64,000 nt of DNA from Flagellimonas zhangzhouensis (GCF_900102925.1 NZ_FNKI01000002.1:806001-870000); one strand, 5' to 3'; counted from the first letter of the stretch, positions 52,648 to 62,083 are shown. Notes: generated by a model from the sequence alone, not told the origin. Translations and numbers: made by a program.

Positions 52648-53316
52648 ATGAAAAAACAAATACTCTTTTTCCTATTGGGATTAATGGCCATGGGTAGTTA
52701 TTCCCAATCCAGCTCAAATGTTTCTGAAAATGATAGTATTGCCTTGGCTGAAGCCAAAGCGGATTCCATAAAAATGGAATTAGCTATTAAAAAAAGAATG
52801 GAAATGTTCGCCAAGGTGGCAGAGATTGCCATTTTTCCTGTAATTGAGGCTGGAACATTTTCGGGTGTTGTTCCCGTAGAAGACGTTACGGAAATTCCAA
52901 ACCCAGATTTGGATTATAAATTGTTGTTCGAATTGGTGGAGTTTGATGATGAAGACCCTGGCAAAGTGGATGCTAGTTTGACTGAAGTGGCGCGCATCAT
53001 CAATTTACATGTAGCTTCGGGTATTCCTGTGGAAAAGATCTTTCCTGTGCTTGTGGTTCATGCGGGGTCGCTGAATGCCTTTACCACCAATGCATTTTAT
53101 AAGGAAAAATTCAAGATGGACAACCCCAATTTGAAACTTATTGGCGAATTGGAAGATTTGGGAGCCAAATTTATTTCGTGCGGACAGGCCATGTTTTTCT
53201 TTGAAGTGGATAAGGAGGCTCTTTTGCCCATGTTCAAGGTATCGTTAACAGCTCAAACGGTTTTGAGCTCCTATCAAATGCAGGGCTATGTAAAATATCG
53301 CATCAATACAAGATAA
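52648..53316 (+). CDS. DsrE family protein, exported
   Basis: A 222-residue protein with a signal peptide (MKKQILFFLLGLMAMGSYSQ), a linker of about 60 residues and a C-terminal DsrE/YchN-like domain (DYKLLFELVEFDDEDPGKV, VARIINLHVASGIPVEKIFPVLVVHAGS, LGAKFISCGQAMFFFEVDKEALLPMFKVSLTAQTVLSSYQMQGY). One conserved Cys in ISCGQA is in the place used for sulfur transfer in DsrE relatives. Role unknown. Confidence 0.87.
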   Translation: MKKQILFFLLGLMAMGSYSQSSSNVSENDSIALAEAKADSIKMELAIKKRMEMFAKVAEIAIFPVIEAGTFSGVVPVEDVTEIPNPDLDYKLLFELVEFDDEDPGKVDASLTEVARIINLHVASGIPVEKIFPVLVVHAGSLNAFTTNAFYKEKFKMDNPNLKLIGELEDLGAKFISCGQAMFFFEVDKEALLPMFKVSLTAQTVLSSYQMQGYVKYRINTR

Positions 53317-53324
53317 GCCGCTAA

Positions 53325-54054
53325 TTACTGGTCTATTTCTTGTTCCGATAAGCGAATTATGCTTTGTAAATGCTGGTCTATATCCTCTTCTTCCATGGCT
53401 TGCAGTAGTTGATTGGTTGAGAATTGGATTTTAATGATAAAGTTTTGAAATCGGATTGAGTTGAATGTTTTGATATTTTTTTCTCCTGAAACAGCATTCA
53501 TTCTCATTTGGGAGAAATCCATTTCATCTAGAATGAATTTTTCAAGCGACCTCAATTCGGTAACTACAATACTTTCCTCTTCCTGATAATCGGTAAAGAC
53601 ATCTTTCCAAGAAGTCAGCAAATGTTTCAGTGAATCATTTTGGATGACCTCTATGGAAGAAGAATACAATAAAGATTCTACCAATCCATTGGATGGATTG
53701 TACATGTAACTTTGAAAAATACCCTGAAAATATTTTACTATGGAATCTGCTTTTTGTTCTTCAGGTAGCGGAAAAAATGAAATAACCTTATTACAAGCTT
53801 CCAATTTGGTTTGATAGGTGTTTTTTACCTAAATCAAACAAATCCTTATTATTTCGAAATTCGGAGTTCAGTTGTTTTAAAATTAATTGCTCCCGTTGTC
53901 TATCCTTATTTTCTTGGCTCCAATTATTTAATTGGAGGGCAATAAGAATCCCAACAACCACCAAAATAATTTCACCTAGAGCATACAGCAAATATTTACT
54001 GAATTTATTTTCTGTAAACAATTGTTTACGAATATTTCGAAAAAATCTAATCAT
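53325..54054 (-). pseudogene. DUF6090 family gene broken by a 1-base frameshift (copy 2)
   Basis: Two frames together make one DUF6090 protein. The first (ATG at 54054) encodes the MIRFFRNIR start, the membrane helix and about 87 residues, then stops. The rest, in the +1 frame, continues to 53325 with blocks that match copy 3 (YNPSNGLVESLLYSSSIEVI and SWKDVFTDYQEEE). The shift lies in an A6 run (T6 at 53821-53826); with five A the frame reads through as GKNTYQTKLEACNK. It may be a decayed gene, a slippage switch or a sequencing error. The start overlaps copy 3 by 8 nt. Confidence 0.8.
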
Positions 54055-54784
54055 GGGGCAAATCTTCTGAAAGTTGAATAATGCGGTCCATAGTTTTAAT
54101 AGCTCGGTTTAAATCCCCTGAATTTAAATTGTTGTAGAGGTCATTGTATCTATCCAAAATGTAGTTATCGAATTCCATGGATTTTAAAAAACTAAGGTCA
54201 ATTCTTGGGTCTGCTAATAAACCCTCATATGTTGGACTGTATTTAAAATACTTCTTTTCAAAGGGTTTTAAATGGGTGTAGTAGTTGTTGCTGGCTCGTA
54301 GTTCTTCTTCTTGATAGTCGTACAAAACATCGTTCCAGCCCCAAAGTAATTGCCTGAGCTCGTCATTGGATATAATTTCGATGGATGAATTATTGAGGAG
54401 ACTGTTCGTAATTCCAGTTGAGGGATTATAAGTATACGTCCAACTCATGTTGAATAAATGATAGGAAAATGAATCCATTTCAATTTCGTTCATTTGAATG
54501 GGGAGTCTGGATTTAAGGTAAATTGCAGACTGTAATCCGCTTTTGTGCAGATACACCACCGAATCCAATAAAATTTTATTGGCTCTAAACTCTTGGTGAA
54601 GATCGTTAAGGATGAATTTTTCCTTTTGTTTTTGTTTTCGCCCATCGTTCCAATTGTTAATCTGTAGGGCAATTAGAATTCCTATAACTACAAGGACTAT
54701 TTCTCCAAAGGCATAAAGCAAATATTTGGAGAATTTATTTTCAGAAAGTAATCGTTGACGAATTTTTCTAAAGAGGGTTATCAC
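54047..54784 (-). CDS. DUF6090 family membrane protein (copy 3)
   Basis: A 245-residue intact paralogue of the proteins at 1160-1909 and 53325-54054. The start is GTG. Positively charged N-terminus (MITLFRKIRQRLLSENKFSK), one transmembrane helix (AFGEIVLVVIGILIALQINNW) and a helical domain with SWTYTYNPSTGITNSLLNNS and SIEIISNDELRQLLWGWNDV. It overlaps the broken copy 2 by 8 nt, so the pair is one transcript. Function unknown. Confidence 0.85.
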   Translation of the reverse strand: MITLFRKIRQRLLSENKFSKYLLYAFGEIVLVVIGILIALQINNWNDGRKQKQKEKFILNDLHQEFRANKILLDSVVYLHKSGLQSAIYLKSRLPIQMNEIEMDSFSYHLFNMSWTYTYNPSTGITNSLLNNSSIEIISNDELRQLLWGWNDVLYDYQEEELRASNNYYTHLKPFEKKYFKYSPTYEGLLADPRIDLSFLKSMEFDNYILDRYNDLYNNLNSGDLNRAIKTMDRIIQLSEDLPHD

Positions 54785-54800
54785 TAGAGGTTGGTTTCTC

Positions 54801-54808
54801 TAAAGATA
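54801..54808 (-). promoter_or_regulatory. Promoter -7 element of DUF6090 copy 3
   Basis: The minus strand reads TATCTTTA, 16 nt before the GTG start, at nearly the same distance and in the same surroundings as for copy 1. Confidence 0.45.
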
Positions 54809-54833
54809 TGATATTTATGGAATTACATGCTTT

Positions 54834-55841
54834 TTAATTTGCCCCAACCCCCTCAAAAGTCATGATTACAGGTTTAATGGTTCCATCTGGATTAAACTCC
54901 ATTTTATCCATACAGGTAACGCGGTGGTCTCTGTCCTTGTTGGGAATAGGTCGTCTATGGTACACAATGATCCATTCATCGGTGCCAGGTTTGTTGATTA
55001 CGGAATGGTGTCCCGCCCCAGTGGCGATATCCCCTTCTTTGGATTCCAAAATAGTGCCAATGCGTTTGTAGGGACCAGTGGGTTTATCGGACATGGAGTA
55101 AGCGACCTTGTAGCTGCCATCCGTCCAATTGCCTTCCGACCACATAAAGTAATAAATGCCATTACGTAAAAACATAAAGGGACCTTCCACATATCCTTCA
55201 GGGGAAATTTCCTTAAAAAGGTTGCCATCTTCCCAAGGCTCAAAGCCAGTAAAATCGGCATTGAGCTTTCCTAAATTACAATGGCTCCAACCCCCATAGA
55301 AAAAGTAATAGGTGCCATCCACATCCTTAAATGCAAATTGATCTATAGGTTGTGCATTGTTGTAAAAATCCGAAATCAAAGGTTTGCCTAAATGATCTTT
55401 AAAAGGACCACCTGGATGATCAGCTACTGCAACCCCAATCCCACCATAATGATTGATATCGTTGTTCGGGTCGTACGAACTCCTTCCAGGACGCTGAATA
55501 TCGTTGGCGCCGAAGAAAAGGTAGTATTTATTATCCTTTTCAATGATGGAGGGCGCCCAAAGCGCTTGTCGTAACCATTTGATCTGGGTGGTATCTAAAA
55601 TGCGCTCGTGTTTTTCCCAATTCACCAAGTCTTTGGATGAAAATGCATCAAAATGCAATTGTTTGTCGTAATCATCCGAAAAGGTAGGGTACACCCAATA
55701 CGTATCTCCAAAAACGGCACCTTCAGGATCGGCATACCAACCCTCAAAAATGGGATTGTTTTGTTTTTTATTCGATTCTTGTGCAAATAAACAGAAGCAG
55801 AAAAGGGAGCAAAGGGAAGAGAAAATAAATTTAATGTTCAT
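54834..55841 (-). CDS. GH43 family glycoside hydrolase, exported
   Basis: A 335-residue five-bladed beta-propeller glycosidase. Signal peptide (MNIKFIFSSLCSLFCFCLFAQ), then IFEGWYADPEGAVFGDTYWVYPT with the catalytic-base Asp (ADPE), WAPSIIEKDNKYYLFFGAN with a second Asp nearby, and YVEGPFMFLRNGIYYFMWSEG with the acid Glu (EGP). Probably acts on arabinan or xylan side chains. It could work with the GH51 enzyme at 2896-4422. Confidence 0.92.
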   Translation of the reverse strand: MNIKFIFSSLCSLFCFCLFAQESNKKQNNPIFEGWYADPEGAVFGDTYWVYPTFSDDYDKQLHFDAFSSKDLVNWEKHERILDTTQIKWLRQALWAPSIIEKDNKYYLFFGANDIQRPGRSSYDPNNDINHYGGIGVAVADHPGGPFKDHLGKPLISDFYNNAQPIDQFAFKDVDGTYYFFYGGWSHCNLGKLNADFTGFEPWEDGNLFKEISPEGYVEGPFMFLRNGIYYFMWSEGNWTDGSYKVAYSMSDKPTGPYKRIGTILESKEGDIATGAGHHSVINKPGTDEWIIVYHRRPIPNKDRDHRVTCMDKMEFNPDGTIKPVIMTFEGVGAN

Positions 55842-55930
55842 TTTGGTTTAGGTTGATTGTGATGATGGATGGTTTTTAATGTCATCCATGGCACCTAAGA
55901 TAACAATTCCAATTTTCCTATATTGGTTTT

Positions 55931-56584
55931 ATGTTTGACCATGATTTGTTGACATATTTAGAGGGTTATCTCACCGAGGAACGGAAACAACGATTTTTGG
56001 AGGTGTTGCAAACCCGCACCAAGCATATTACGGTTGCAATTGAAGATGTGTATCAATTGCATAACACCAGTGCCATAATCCGAAGTTGTGATGTTTTTGG
56101 GGTGCAGGAAGTACATGTGATTGAAGACCGTTTTGGAAAACGATTGGACAAGAATATTGCGGTTGGGGCAGAACAATGGGTAGACGTGACCCGCCACCAA
56201 AACACTTCGGATTGCATTTCAACCTTAAAAGATAAGGGATACCAAATTATCGCCACTACACCGCACAATGATTCTACCTTGCTTCCTGATTTTTTTCCTT
56301 CTTCCAAATCGGCATTATTTTTTGGAACTGAGAGAAAAGGTTTGTCGAACGAGATTATGCAACAAGCTGATGGATTCTTGAAAATTCCGATGGTCGGCTT
56401 CTCTGAAAGTTTGAATGTCTCCGTTTCTGCAGCGATTATTATCCAAGAAGTGGCGCAAAAAGTCCGTGATTCTCAATTGGATTGGCATTTATCTGAAAGT
56501 GAGGTGCTTGAAAAGCGATTGGATTGGACCAAAAAATCCATTAAAGATGTAGAAGGAATTATTGCCAGATACTTGATGGATTGA
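55931..56584 (+). CDS. trmH: TrmH family tRNA/rRNA 2'-O-methyltransferase
   Basis: A 217-residue SPOUT methyltransferase, most like tRNA Gm18 methyltransferase. Blocks are IAIEDVYQLHNTSAIIRSCD (Asn-Arg motif 1), VGAEQWVDVTRHQNTSDCI, ALFFGTERKGLSN (motif 2) and IPMVGFSESLNVSVSAAIII (motif 3). A short C-terminal extension fits TrmH. The following SRPBCC gene is in the same direction and may share the transcript. Confidence 0.9.
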   Translation: MFDHDLLTYLEGYLTEERKQRFLEVLQTRTKHITVAIEDVYQLHNTSAIIRSCDVFGVQEVHVIEDRFGKRLDKNIAVGAEQWVDVTRHQNTSDCISTLKDKGYQIIATTPHNDSTLLPDFFPSSKSALFFGTERKGLSNEIMQQADGFLKIPMVGFSESLNVSVSAAIIIQEVAQKVRDSQLDWHLSESEVLEKRLDWTKKSIKDVEGIIARYLMD

Positions 56585-56625
56585 TATTTTTTGTATTTTC
56601 AATTGTTAATCAATCAATTACAGTT

Positions 56626-57150
56626 ATGCTAATACTTTATATTGTGTTGGGCATTATCTTGCTCATTGCCGTTCTGGCTGCGATTGCACCGAAAACCTAT
56701 AACGTTTCACGATCCATTGAAATCTCAAAACCCAAAGCGGAGGTGTTCAATTATCTTAAATTTTTAAAGAATCAGGATGAATGGTCGCCCTGGGGCAAAC
56801 GTGACGCCAATATGGAGAAAAAGTTTACGGGAATAGATGGTGAAGTTGGAGCGATCAGCTATTGGAACGGAAATAAAGAAGTAGGGGAAGGAGAGCAGGA
56901 ACTTATCAAAATAGTGGAAGGTGAACGGATTGACTCTGTGCTTCGGTTTTTAAAACCATGGAAATCCACTTCCGATGCTTATATGATCACCGAAGAAATT
57001 AACGATAAGAACACAAGAGTGATTTGGGGTTTTTCGGGAAACAATCAATTTCCAATGAGTATTATGATGTTGTTTATGAACATGGATAAAATGATCGGGA
57101 AGGATTTTGAAGAAGGATTGGCCAGTTTAAAAGAAATCATGGAAAAATAA
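56626..57150 (+). CDS. SRPBCC (polyketide cyclase-like) membrane-anchored protein
   Basis: About 174 residues: a hydrophobic N-terminal helix (MLILYIVLGIILLIAVLAAI) followed by a START/SRPBCC ligand-binding fold (YNVSRSIEISKPKAEVFNYL, SPWGKRDANMEKKFTGIDG, VGAISYWNGNKEVGEGEQEL). I use the ATG at 56626, which begins at the membrane helix. Ligand unknown. Followed by the VOC gene after 4 nt. Confidence 0.85.
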   Translation: MLILYIVLGIILLIAVLAAIAPKTYNVSRSIEISKPKAEVFNYLKFLKNQDEWSPWGKRDANMEKKFTGIDGEVGAISYWNGNKEVGEGEQELIKIVEGERIDSVLRFLKPWKSTSDAYMITEEINDKNTRVIWGFSGNNQFPMSIMMLFMNMDKMIGKDFEEGLASLKEIMEK

Positions 57151-57154
57151 TTAT

Positions 57155-57535
57155 ATGGAAAGCAATATGGTAGGCTGGTTCGAAATTCCCGTAACCGATA
57201 TGGCAAGGGCCAAAGCATTTTACGAAGCAGTATTTGAAATTGATGTCCAAATTCACGATTTGGGTGGTACCAAAATGGGATGGTTTCCATGGTCAGAAGG
57301 AAAGCCAGGCTCTCTTGGGGGGCTCATTGAAAACAAATCCCATTACACCCCGAGTGATTCAGCAGGGGTATTGATTTATTTTTCGAGCCCAGATGTGAGT
57401 AACGAATTAAGTCGTATTGAAGGTGCGGGTGGTAAAATCATCCAGCCCAAGACGCAAATCAGTCCAGATATTGGTTATATGGCTTTGTTTTTAGATACGG
57501 AAGGTAATCGACTTGCCCTGCATTCTAGAGCGTAA
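57155..57535 (+). CDS. VOC family (glyoxalase-like) protein
   Basis: A 126-residue vicinal-oxygen-chelate protein: VGWFEIPVTDMARAKAFYEAVF, GAGVLIYFSSPDV-like centre and GYMALFLDTEGNRLALHSR at the end. This is the typical pattern of small single-domain VOC proteins, whose reaction cannot be told from sequence. Its stop is 3 nt from the end of the convergent GH13 gene. Confidence 0.9.
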   Translation: MESNMVGWFEIPVTDMARAKAFYEAVFEIDVQIHDLGGTKMGWFPWSEGKPGSLGGLIENKSHYTPSDSAGVLIYFSSPDVSNELSRIEGAGGKIIQPKTQISPDIGYMALFLDTEGNRLALHSRA

Positions 57536-57538
57536 ACT

Positions 57539-59233
57539 TTATTCCACCAATTCGAGTAGGGCAATGTCAAAGTCGTTTTCCAAAATCACTTTTCCATTTG
57601 CAACAACTACTTCGGTATTGGAATAGGTGTCGCGAAGGGTAGTACCATCACCAAAGAATCCTTTTACCCAAAGTGACTTTTTACCTTTAGGTAAATCCAA
57701 TCCTACTACAACTTTGTCTTTGTATTCGCCATTGGTATAAGTTCTAGAGAACACATAGGGCGATTTGGCCAATCTTTTGTGTTTTCCAGCTCCAACTGCT
57801 GGGTGGTTTCTTCTAAATTGTCCCAGTTTTTGCCAGTGTTCGTGAATGTTTTGAATCTCTTGAATGCTATCCAAATCCTCCCAATTCATCAGGGAACGTA
57901 GGTTGGCATCGCCAGTAGCTCCTTCGACCACTAAAGGTCTGGAAGTTTCATCACCATAATACACTTGGGAAGCCCCTGGAGTAAGTAAAAGCACATTGGC
58001 GGCACGATAAGGTTTTTTACGCTCTTTATCGTACGGACTTCCATCATCATGTGAAGTAAGATAGTTCAGTACGCTTTTGCCTTGCAATTTGGTGTTCAGG
58101 ATTTTACTGTACTTCTTGAAAATAGTCTCGTAGTCATTGTCGGCCTCCCATTTCAATTCAAAATTGATAAGGCTTTTAAATCCATGGTCGAAGAAATCAA
58201 CTTTTCTGTCACCAAAATCAAAATCCCTTCCAGATGAAATACCATAATTGTATACTTCGCCAACCATATAAAAAGGGTTGTCATCCAAAATTTGATTTTG
58301 GTGTTTTTTCTTCCACATTTCAAAAGCATAGCTTGCCTCGGTGTGAAGATCATCCCAAGCATCTTCATTTACGTGTTTTACGGTATCCACTCGGAAACCA
58401 TCAACCCCTAAATCATTGATGTAATCCGTCAACCATTTAATAATGTAGTAGCGAGGTGCTCTTGGGTATCCTGTTCGTTCAAAAAACAGCTGTAATTCAT
58501 CCAATTCTTTGCTCAAACGCCCTTCATCCTTCCATTTGGCCAAAAGCGCATCAGGAAGCTCCACAGGTTCATCACTTTCGGTTAGTATGTCTGGAAGATT
58601 TTTTACCAGAGTACATTCAGTGGTGTTTTCGTAGGTGGTAAACTCGCAACTTGGACCTGTTCTTACCCAATCATCGGGCCAAACAGGGTCTTTTTCGGTA
58701 ACTGGACCTGTATGGTTAAGTACCACATCCAACAAAATACGAATGCCTTTGCCATGCGCTATTTTTACTAACTTTTCCAAGTCTTTTTTAGTGCCGAAAT
58801 TAGGGTCTATGGCGGTCCAATCTTTGGCCCAATACCCATGATAACCATAAGTTTTTCCTGTTCCTTCGTCCGTTGCACCATGAATTTGCTCCACAACTGG
58901 TGTGAACCAAATGGCATTGATACCCAAATTGGTAAAATACCCCTCTTCAAGTTTTTGGATGATTCCTTGAATGTCACCACCTTCAAATCCCCTTAAAACC
59001 GCAGTAGTATCTGTTCTACCAAAATTGACATCGTTCTCGGGATTTCCATTATTGAAACGATCCGTGAGCAAGAAATAAATATTGGCACCTTCCCAAACAA
59101 ATGGCACCTCTTTTTTGGGAGCTTCTACTTGAACTACCTCTTTGGATTCTGGTTGCTGTTCTGCTTGTTTTTTAACCTTTTTACAGCCAGCTAGAGAAGA
59201 AAAAATGGCCATGATTACAAGTAGTTTTTTCAT
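57539..59233 (-). CDS. GH13 alpha-amylase family enzyme, lipoprotein
   Basis: A 564-residue lipoprotein (lipobox S-L-A-G-C) of the alpha-amylase clan. Conserved regions: I (LLDVVLNHTG), II (GFRVDTVKHV with the nucleophile Asp), III (VGEVYNYG with the acid Glu) and IV (LTSHDDGSP). It hydrolyses alpha-1,4-glucans or cyclodextrin-like substrates at the cell envelope. A C-terminal beta domain is present. No susCD genes lie next to it. Confidence 0.93.
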   Translation of the reverse strand: MKKLLVIMAIFSSLAGCKKVKKQAEQQPESKEVVQVEAPKKEVPFVWEGANIYFLLTDRFNNGNPENDVNFGRTDTTAVLRGFEGGDIQGIIQKLEEGYFTNLGINAIWFTPVVEQIHGATDEGTGKTYGYHGYWAKDWTAIDPNFGTKKDLEKLVKIAHGKGIRILLDVVLNHTGPVTEKDPVWPDDWVRTGPSCEFTTYENTTECTLVKNLPDILTESDEPVELPDALLAKWKDEGRLSKELDELQLFFERTGYPRAPRYYIIKWLTDYINDLGVDGFRVDTVKHVNEDAWDDLHTEASYAFEMWKKKHQNQILDDNPFYMVGEVYNYGISSGRDFDFGDRKVDFFDHGFKSLINFELKWEADNDYETIFKKYSKILNTKLQGKSVLNYLTSHDDGSPYDKERKKPYRAANVLLLTPGASQVYYGDETSRPLVVEGATGDANLRSLMNWEDLDSIQEIQNIHEHWQKLGQFRRNHPAVGAGKHKRLAKSPYVFSRTYTNGEYKDKVVVGLDLPKGKKSLWVKGFFGDGTTLRDTYSNTEVVVANGKVILENDFDIALLELVE

Positions 59234-59330
59234 GCATTGGGATTTTGTCTAAAGCTATAAAATGAATATGGAATTCGAAAATTTATTTATAGCCGAAACA
59301 TAGGCTCCAAAGCCTGAAGATAAAGTGTTT

Positions 59331-60110
59331 TTATTGCTTTCTGTTCAAAACTCGATATTCTTCATAGCAGCTGGAAATAGCATCCAAAATCTGAAGATCG
59401 TTAGCAGTTTGAATAAATGACTTGGAATAATTGCAGTTGTTGAGAATATCCTCAATGTCCACTTTTTCCAATTGTAATAATTCGGTCAAGGTTTCCCTGT
59501 CGAATTTAGAGGCCAGTAAGTCTCGGATGTTGTCATCCTCCTTAATCTGACGTAATTTACGCATTTGTCGCGGTTTTTTTCCAAAGAGGTTCCGAAGCAA
59601 ATCTGCTGGATTCAAGATGGCACCCAATACTTTGGTTACAGCACTTGGGCTCTTGCTGCCCGCTTCATAACTAGTGGGAAGCCCCGAGATACTGTATTGT
59701 CGCGCATCGTTTATGGGAAGGTTCTTTACATCTATCTCTAAATAACCTGTAAGCTGATAAGGGCGAACAATCACCTCTTCCAAAGCATAGGCCAATTCCG
59801 TTAACGCAATTTTGGTATCGCCGAATCGGAACATATCGTTGGTCACACGAACTTTTTGGGTCTTAAAGCCTAAATAGGAAAAATACAGCGTATCATTCAC
59901 CATAGCAGGAATGGTAAACTTACCGTCTTGGTTGGTAATGGTACCTTTAACCAAGTTCAAATTGACCACGTGAACACTTTCCAATGGGAAATCGGATTGC
60001 GCATTGATCACGGTAGCAGTAAGTTCCCTAACCTCCTGATTTTCTTCCTCGGTTTGGGCAAAACCAAAGAACGACACGGAGCATATTAGTATAAGTAGAT
60101 ATTTTCTCAT
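59331..60110 (-). CDS. CarboxypepD regulatory-like domain protein, exported
   Basis: A 259-residue protein with a signal peptide (MRKYLLILICSVSFFGFAQ) and a CarboxypepD_reg-like beta-sandwich (ATVINAQSDFPLESVHVVNL, GTITNQDGKFTIPAMVNDTLYFSYLGFKTQKV), as at the N-terminus of SusC receptors but without the barrel. The C-terminal 130 residues are charged and helical. Such stand-alone proteins are common in Bacteroidota; role unknown. Confidence 0.87.
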   Translation of the reverse strand: MRKYLLILICSVSFFGFAQTEEENQEVRELTATVINAQSDFPLESVHVVNLNLVKGTITNQDGKFTIPAMVNDTLYFSYLGFKTQKVRVTNDMFRFGDTKIALTELAYALEEVIVRPYQLTGYLEIDVKNLPINDARQYSISGLPTSYEAGSKSPSAVTKVLGAILNPADLLRNLFGKKPRQMRKLRQIKEDDNIRDLLASKFDRETLTELLQLEKVDIEDILNNCNYSKSFIQTANDLQILDAISSCYEEYRVLNRKQ

Positions 60111-60185
60111 GCAATCTAAGTAGCTATAAAAGTACTAAACAAAGAAAAATAAATAGGAGCCCCGTGGCATTTAATATAGAATTAA

Positions 60186-61970
60186 CTAATAGAAGCCCGA
60201 TCTTTTTTTGCCTCCTTTTTTACCGTAACCTCCTTTGTTTCCACCTCGGCCGCCACCTTTGTTACCACCTTTATAAGAACTGTTTCCGCCTCTTCGGCCT
60301 CCGCCTTTTCTTCCACTTCGCTTCTTGCCGCCTTTTCCGCCGCCACCGCCGCCAGGTTTGGTAGAAATTTCAACGTTGATAAAGCGACCTTCCAATTTAA
60401 ATTCGGTAAAGGTTTGAAGGATAAATTCTGCTAAATGAGCATCGGAGTTAAAGAAAGAGAAACTGTCCTTGGTGTCGACATTAAAAATGTCTTCTTTTTC
60501 AACATTCAAGGTATCTCTCAAGAAATCTTTAAGTGACATCCAATCGTAGCCATCGCGTTCTCCTACATTGATAAAGTAACGCACGGAACCTTCGGATGGA
60601 ATATCTTCCTTGGAACCTTTTCCTTCTCCTTTGTCTTTTCCGCCTTCTGAGCTGTTAAGATCTTTGGTTTTGCTATAGTAATTGTAGAATTGGGTAAATT
60701 CTACAGAGAATATCTTTTTGATCAACTCCTCACGGTCAATGCCATCCAACACATCATTGATGGCAGGCAGGTAGCTGTCAATTTCTTGGTTGACCTTGGT
60801 ATCTTTGATTTTGTTGGCCAAGTGGTACAACTGAATCTCACAGATTTCCATACCATCAGGAATATTTTTCTTGATGAATTCCTGCTTGATTTTATTTTCG
60901 ATGGCTTTGATCTTGCGTGTTTCTGAACGGGTAACAATCACCATGGAGATTCCAGATTTACCAGCTCTGCCTGTACGCCCACTACGGTGCGTGTAGGTTT
61001 CAATCTCGTCCGGCAATTGATAGTTGATCACGTGGGTAACATCATCCACATCAATACCACGGGCAGCAACATCGGTAGCCACCAACATCTGCACTTGCTT
61101 TTTACGGAAAGAGTTCATTACCAAATCCCTTTGGTTCTGACTCAAATCTCCATGAAGTGCTCCAGCGTTGTAGCCATCTTCAATCAATTTTTCAGCTACA
61201 CGTTGGGTATCGCGCTTGGTTCTACAGAACACTACGGAGAAAATACCTGGGTTGGCATCTGCCAAACGTTTTAGAGCCGCATAACGGTCACGTCCACCTA
61301 CCACATAGTATTCATGTTGCACCGTTGAAGCGCCTGCATTTACAGTTCCAACTGTGATTTCAACAGGCTTGTGCATGAATTTTTTGGCGATGGTTGCCAC
61401 TTCTTTGGGCATGGTGGCCGAAAACAACCACGTAAATTTTTCTTGTGGCGTGTTGGACAAAATATCCTTGATATCCTCATAGAAGCCCATGTTCAACATC
61501 TCATCGGCTTCATCCAATACGCAATAGTCAATTTTGGAGATGTCGACCATATTTCGGCCGATCATATCCTTCATACGACCAGGAGTGGCCACAACGATCT
61601 GTGCACCTCTTTTAATTTGTCTGGCCTGTTCTGTAATGCTTGCTCCACCATAAATGGCAACAACATTAAGTCCTTTTACGTATTTGGAATAGAGTTTTAA
61701 CTCATTGGTGATCTGTAAACAAAGCTCACGAGTAGGAGAAAGGATCAATCCTTGGGTAGTTCTGCTTTCCGATTGAATCTTTTGAATCATCGGAAAACCA
61801 AAAGCAGCAGTTTTACCTGTTCCTGTTTGTGCCAAGGCCACCAAATCGGTTTCTTGGTCCAATAAAATTGGGATTGATTTTTCTTGTACTTCTGAGGGGG
61901 ATTCAAATCCAAGGTCGGAAATAGCATCCAATAGGGGTTTGTCTAACCCCAAGGCTTCAAATTTTGTCAT
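60186..61970 (-). CDS. DEAD-box RNA helicase with DbpA domain and RGG tail
   Basis: About 594 residues. The helicase core has the Q motif (FESPSEVQEKSIPIL), AQTGTGKTA (Walker A), PTRELC, VLDEADEML, SAT, and the C-terminal VFCRTKRDTQ, ATDVAARGID and HRSGRTGRAG. A DbpA-like RNA-binding domain follows (about 470-550). The tail (about 555-594) is Gly/Lys/Arg-rich with RGG-type repeats. It remodels RNA or ribosome precursors, likely at low temperature. The ATG at 61970 is chosen. It has a strong promoter and a structured 5' leader. Confidence 0.94.
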   Translation of the reverse strand: MTKFEALGLDKPLLDAISDLGFESPSEVQEKSIPILLDQETDLVALAQTGTGKTAAFGFPMIQKIQSESRTTQGLILSPTRELCLQITNELKLYSKYVKGLNVVAIYGGASITEQARQIKRGAQIVVATPGRMKDMIGRNMVDISKIDYCVLDEADEMLNMGFYEDIKDILSNTPQEKFTWLFSATMPKEVATIAKKFMHKPVEITVGTVNAGASTVQHEYYVVGGRDRYAALKRLADANPGIFSVVFCRTKRDTQRVAEKLIEDGYNAGALHGDLSQNQRDLVMNSFRKKQVQMLVATDVAARGIDVDDVTHVINYQLPDEIETYTHRSGRTGRAGKSGISMVIVTRSETRKIKAIENKIKQEFIKKNIPDGMEICEIQLYHLANKIKDTKVNQEIDSYLPAINDVLDGIDREELIKKIFSVEFTQFYNYYSKTKDLNSSEGGKDKGEGKGSKEDIPSEGSVRYFINVGERDGYDWMSLKDFLRDTLNVEKEDIFNVDTKDSFSFFNSDAHLAEFILQTFTEFKLEGRFINVEISTKPGGGGGGKGGKKRSGRKGGGRRGGNSSYKGGNKGGGRGGNKGGYGKKGGKKRSGFY

Positions 61971-62002
61971 AGCGGTGTATACCTTTAATCGCAAATATGT
62001 TT

Positions 62003-62052
62003 GTGTTGCATAGAGCGATTTTTGTATATCCCGTTTAAGCCCATCGCAACAC
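62003..62052 (-). promoter_or_regulatory. Structured 5' leader of the DEAD helicase mRNA
   Basis: GTGTTGC (62003-62009) can pair with GCAACAC (62046-62052), and GCGAT (62015-62019) with ATCGC (62043-62047). The two stems share two bases and cannot both fully form, as expected for a two-state leader. Function is inferred only. Confidence 0.35.
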
Positions 62053-62083
62053 CTTGCCCATACCGGCGGCGTTAATAAAGCGG

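Noticed and set aside
53815..53830. An A-AAA-AAC heptamer that could be a -1 programmed frameshift site in DUF6090 copy 2.
   Set aside because: The codons are GGT AAA AAA CAC, so the heptamer is not in the required frame, and the continuation is in the +1 frame, not -1. A simple indel in the A run explains it.
60182..60373. A short Ala/Glu/Lys-rich ORF in the region encoding the helicase tail.
   Set aside because: It is an out-of-frame reading of the Gly/Arg-rich repeat of the helicase.
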